NCBI GenBank assembly: GCA_034666705.1
Contig: JAXDLH010000391.1
Coordinates: 1-6,540 of the forward strand
Source: JAXDLH01 sp034666705
GTDB taxonomy: Bacteria; Chloroflexota; UBA6077; SHYK01
Direction: 5' to 3'
Length of the DNA stretch: 6,540 bases
Part shown: piece by piece, positions 6,030 to 6,540 of the stretch
Layout of the letters: every line of letters starts with the position of its first letter
Numbering within the stretch: position 1 is the stretch's first letter
Translations under genes and position numbers: made by a program
The notes under the pieces: model-generated
Told to the model about the DNA's origin: nothing
Database searches by the model: none
The model's input: the letters and a program-made list of their open reading frames with translations, nothing else

Positions 6030-6470
6030 TCACCGGTTCGCTGCAGGAATTGGCTCGCGGCAAATCCAGACTTCGCACGGCGCATTTTTCAGGACGTGCG
6101 GCGCCGTCTTGCCCATATCAAACTCACCGAACTTACGCCGATAGGGAATGCCGAGCAGGATCAGATCGGCGTGCGCCTCGAGGGCCTCCTCGACGATTGC
6201 CGTGCCGACATCGCGCGCCTGGAGGATCTCGGTCTCGATGCGCTGGCCATGCTCCTCAGCAGTGCGCTCGGCGCGGTCGAGGATAGCGTCGGCTTGCTCA
6301 CGCTCCTCCACGAGGTCCGCGTCGAGCGGCAAGGTCCGCTGGACCTCGATCACATAGATCGCATAGACCTGGCCCTTCGTCCGCTTCGCGGTCTGGCAGG
6401 CCAGGGTGATCATCGTGACGTCGGTCGCATAGCCGTTAAGGGGAACAATGATCTTCTTGGCGTCGAGCAT
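6030..6470 (-). CDS. Universal stress protein (UspA-like) domain protein
   Basis: A 146-residue single-domain cytoplasmic protein of the universal stress family. I chose ATG at 6468-6470 because MLDAKKIIVPLNGY matches the usual first strand; the frame continues upstream to GTG at 6524, but those 18 residues do not resemble the family. The ribosome binding site is weak (GGCGGC). The fold runs from the first strand (6-11), through the helix with VEEREQADAILDRAERTAEE, to AHADLILLG (99-107) and the final strand PCEVWICRE (131-139). The ATP motif G-2x-G-9x-G-[ST] is incomplete: Gly107 and Gly120 are present, but Tyr110 replaces the middle Gly and Lys121 the Ser/Thr. ATP binding is therefore doubtful. 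It leads the TrkA pair by 41 bases, which suggests a role in transporter control. An in-frame fusion to an upstream protein cannot be excluded. Confidence 0.85.
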   Translation of the reverse strand: MLDAKKIIVPLNGYATDVTMITLACQTAKRTKGQVYAIYVIEVQRTLPLDADLVEEREQADAILDRAERTAEEHGQRIETEILQARDVGTAIVEEALEAHADLILLGIPYRRKFGEFDMGKTAPHVLKNAPCEVWICREPIPAANR

Positions 6471-6540
6471 AATGCCGCCGCACGCCGCCCCGTGTGACTG
6501 TCCGGCGTGCCGGGACAGACGCACGCCTGAGTCGCCCGGG
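6471..6540 (-). other. Region upstream of the stress protein gene, open in all minus-strand frames
   Basis: These 70 bases contain no stop codon in any minus-strand frame, so an upstream gene, probably the transporter of this cluster, could end inside or overlap the stress protein start. A GC-rich imperfect hairpin lies at 6499-6517 (tgtcc...ggaca, one bulge). No promoter-like hexamers are visible. I cannot assign a coding frame. Confidence 0.3.

Noticed and set aside
1..6540. CRISPR arrays, tRNA or rRNA genes, insertion sequences, prophage or attachment sites
   Set aside because: No regularly spaced repeats, no cloverleaf-like structures, no transposase or integrase and no flanking direct repeats were seen. 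The HNH protein alone does not indicate a mobile element.

Overview
The window is high-GC bacterial chromosomal DNA with compact genes, frequent GTG starts and recognisable Shine-Dalgarno sequences. The gene families (five-helix membrane molybdenum-cofactor oxidoreductases, a stand-alone HNH endonuclease of the type common in Chloroflexota, Actinobacteria and Cyanobacteria, and a universal stress protein next to two TrkA-type proteins) suggest a Chloroflexota (Thermomicrobia-like) or actinobacterial host. This is inference from family resemblance only; no rRNA or other marker is present.

Left part (1-3423, minus strand): a three-gene cluster read right to left. Two tandem paralogues (1822-3423 and 102-1730) encode sulfite-oxidase-fold molybdopterin oxidoreductases anchored by five N-terminal helices. 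They are followed after 15 bases by the first 28 codons of a likely redoxin/peroxiredoxin gene cut by the window edge (1-86). Both paralogues carry a twin-arginine motif at the same residue numbers (R174-R175) just before the fifth helix. This fits membrane proteins whose first helices use Sec and whose last helix and folded cofactor domain use Tat.

Middle (3424-4661, plus strand): a divergent promoter region, a 171-residue HNH endonuclease (3612-4127) with a good extended -10 promoter, a 186-base spacer with two perfect 10-bp palindromes, and a 115-residue single-pass membrane protein with a repetitive Asn/Val/Pro/Ala tail (4314-4661) that I cannot assign.

Right part (4662-6540, minus strand): a probable operon read right to left. 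It encodes a universal stress protein (6030-6470), a short TrkA-N-only protein (5536-5988) and a complete TrkA-N plus TrkA-C protein (4837-5496), with gaps of about 40 bases. It ends toward a 16-bp perfect hairpin (4697-4731) that can terminate the convergent transcripts. The set looks like the nucleotide-sensing, regulatory side of an ion (probably K+) or APC-type transporter that would lie beyond the right edge.

There is no CRISPR array, tRNA, rRNA, insertion sequence or phage signature. The most interesting content is the duplicated, dual-targeted molybdoenzyme pair and the uneven TrkA pair with its stress protein. Both are unusual arrangements of known families; I see no wholly new system.
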